DNA of 64,000 bases from Ovis canadensis. Lineage: Eukaryota > Chordata > Mammalia > Artiodactyla > Bovidae. Shown one piece after another: positions 62,282 to 64,000 of the stretch. A program made the position numbers and the translations under genes. Where the stretch lies: NCBI RefSeq assembly GCF_042477335.2, contig NC_091255.1, forward strand, positions 21,678,501 to 21,742,500, read 5' to 3'. How positions within the stretch are numbered: the first letter of the stretch is position 1; each line of letters opens with the position of its first letter. A model generated the notes under the pieces. The model ran no database searches. It saw only the letters and a list, made by a program, of their open reading frames with translations, and was not told where the DNA came from.

Positions 62282-62480
62282 AAAAAAAAATTTTTTTTTT
62301 AATTAATTATTGCTGCCCACAGGCTTTCTCTAGTTGCAGTGAGCGGGAGCTGCTCTCCAGTTGTGGCGTGTGGACTTCTCGCGGTGGCTCCTGGCACGGA
62401 GCACAGGCTCTGTGTGTGCAGGCTTCAGCTGCGGCGTGTGGCCTCTGGAGCGCGGGCTCAATGGCGGTGGCGCCCCGGCT
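62282..62480 (-). repeat. CHR-type SINE, diverged
   Basis: A/T head, aggctttctctagttgcagt to gagcgcgggctcaatggc; the distal part is lost. Confidence 0.75.
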
Positions 62481-63027
62481 AGTGACTGGGTTTGTTCTTT
62501 TCATAGCCGAGACCTCAGACTAGTTTCTAGTCACCTCGTGAAGTATTTTGCTCTGAAAGGACTAATTGAACTTGGATATTGACAGGGCGATACCTGAATT
62601 TCTGAGGGTTCATTAGGATTTTGTATGTTGCTTCTAACTCTGTTTAGTTTTGATCTGGTTTGTCCTGTCACTTTGAATTTAACCAAGAGCATCTGGAGAA
62701 AGGCGTAATAGGTTCTGTTCTTTTGGTGACCACTTTGATGGGTTAAATTTCTCCTTTTATCTGCCATCAGAACATGTCTATAGCTGACCCTGCCACATGC
62801 TGGACATTTGTGTCTAAGACATTTGATAATGTCATAAACAAGTAATTACTAATTCGGTGAACTATTAAAAGTCGATAATGTTAAGAAATAGAGAAGAGGC
62901 AAGCTTTCTGACAGGGTCGTTTACTTTAGTTAAATTGGTGAGTGATTAATATGGACGGCTGATAGGGTGGCTTTAATTGTATGCATTTAGATCATAGTGT
63001 GAATAAGGGATGTGTAAGGCCATTCCT

Positions 63028-63300
63028 GGGAGAAGGCGATGGCACCCCACTCCAGTACTCCTGCCTGGAAAATCCCGTGGACAGAGGAGCCTGGTGGGCT
63101 GCAGTCCATGGGGTCGATGAGGGTCAGACACGACTGAGCGACTTCACTTTCACTTTTCGCTTTCAGGCATTGGAGAAGGAAATGGCAACCCACTCCAGTA
63201 TTCTTGCCTGGTGGATTCCAGGGACGGGGGAGCCTGGTGGGCTGCCGTCTATGGGGTCACACAGAGTCGGACACGACTTAAGTGACTTAGCAGCAGCAGC
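63028..63300 (+). repeat. Bov-A2 SINE (dimer) with perfect 12-bp TSD
   Basis: Two Bov-A units (63028-63150 and about 63166-63283) in tandem joined by cacttttcgctttcaggc, ending in an (AGC)n tail. AAGGCCATTCCT flanks it at 63016-63027 and 63301-63312. Confidence 0.95.
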
Positions 63301-63312
63301 AAGGCCATTCCT

Positions 63313-64000
63313 ACGGTTAACGGCCATACAGTGTTCTTGTTGGCATGTGTCTTTCCAGTGATTTGGTTGATGGCTGAGAATATGCTTTAAAGTTTGATTT
63401 GAACCTACTTCTTTTAATTTGTTGCTGGAAAACAGATCCGTTCTGTTCAGAGCAGTATTTCATTTTTAGTTTGACATTGAGATGTTGCTGCTATTGGAGA
63501 TGTGGATAGTGTTTCTTAAAAGTTGGGTAAAATTTATTACATGTATATCTTCTTGGTGACTTTAAAGAGGATGTATATAGGAAGTGCATAATTTTGAAAA
63601 CTGAAATTATGGTTGAAGTTAGAGCAGAGAGTTAATCAGTTAGGTTTCTTAAGATGTAATAAAGGAGTTAAAAAAAAACCAAACAAATATCAATGTCTAA
63701 TTAAACCCCAGTTTTAATAATTACAAGATTATGTTTTGAATCTATGCAAGAATTTTATTTGAGATACATTCTAGCTTTTGTGTTGCCATTGTCTGTCTGT
63801 CAGTGTTTAGTCCCAAAGATAGTGTCAATATCGGCATTTGATAGCTAGCGTGGGCTTGCTATTATGAGCCTGCGCACACAAAAGCCACATTTTAAATGCA
63901 AGGTCGAGCAATTTCATCAAACAGCAGCGTCAAGGGAAGGCACACACGACTGGCCCTCGTTTCTTTCAGTTCTCTTGCTTTAAAAAAACACCGGAGCATG
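63313..64000. other. AATF intron 8, right edge
   Basis: A/T-rich unique DNA. The last 230 bp are less A/T-rich and look constrained (see findings). No gene is visible. Confidence 0.45.

Larger units (their letters stand above)
58532..64000 (+). other. AATF: AATF intron 8, open at right edge
   Basis: No further AATF coding exon (the next should start with LLRELIERK-like coding) is visible before 64000. The intron is repeat-poor from about 58.5 to 62.28 kb, then has a CHR SINE and a Bov-A2 dimer. Confidence 0.8.

Overview
The window is mammalian nuclear DNA from a ruminant, most likely a bovid. The evidence is the repeat content: Bov-tA/Bov-A2 SINEs, cetartiodactyl CHR-type tRNA-derived SINEs and several BovB (RTE) LINE copies lie among older mammalian MIR, L2, L1, Tigger and MaLR remains. 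Two genes are present on the + strand, in the same order and orientation as on human 17q12: LHX1 (complete, five coding exons, 406 codons) and AATF/Che-1 (first eight coding exons, 466 codons; the gene continues past the right edge).

Layout: 1-6.4 kb is one very GC- and CpG-rich block holding the LHX1 5' flank/5' UTR, all LHX1 coding exons and the start of its 3' UTR. The 3' UTR runs to about 7.36 kb and carries two miR-30-type seed matches. The LHX1-AATF spacer is 7.36-11.46 kb and mostly repeat-poor. A second CpG-rich segment at 11.46-12.13 kb is the AATF promoter and first exon. AATF coding exons lie at 11.8, 12.9, 15.7, 16.9, 54.3, 56.0, 56.8 and 58.4 kb. Intron 4 is 37.3 kb and holds most of the transposon load; intron 8 is open at the right edge. 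Exon boundaries were set by hand from splice sites, reading phase and protein continuity, and all phases close exactly.

LHX1 is a LIM-homeodomain transcription factor of head organiser, kidney and neural development. AATF is a nucleolar/nuclear acidic protein of ribosome biogenesis and transcription control. They are functionally unrelated. A reasonable inference is that the repeat-poor, TAAT-rich patches inside AATF introns (about 35.7-36.4, 47.7-48.3, 59.8-60.5 and 60.7-61.0 kb) and downstream of LHX1 (8.3-8.7 kb) are distal LHX1 control elements hosted by a bystander gene. This cannot be proved without alignments.

I see no bacterial-type operon, CRISPR array or new enzymatic system. The most checkable unusual items are an apparent GC-AG intron in AATF, an identical pair of inverted homeodomain-type sites in intron 4, a chimeric Bov-tA/mRNA-3'-end insertion with target-site duplication, nested Tigger/BovB and MITE/Bov-tA insertions, and two highly similar BovB copies in direct orientation 2 kb apart.
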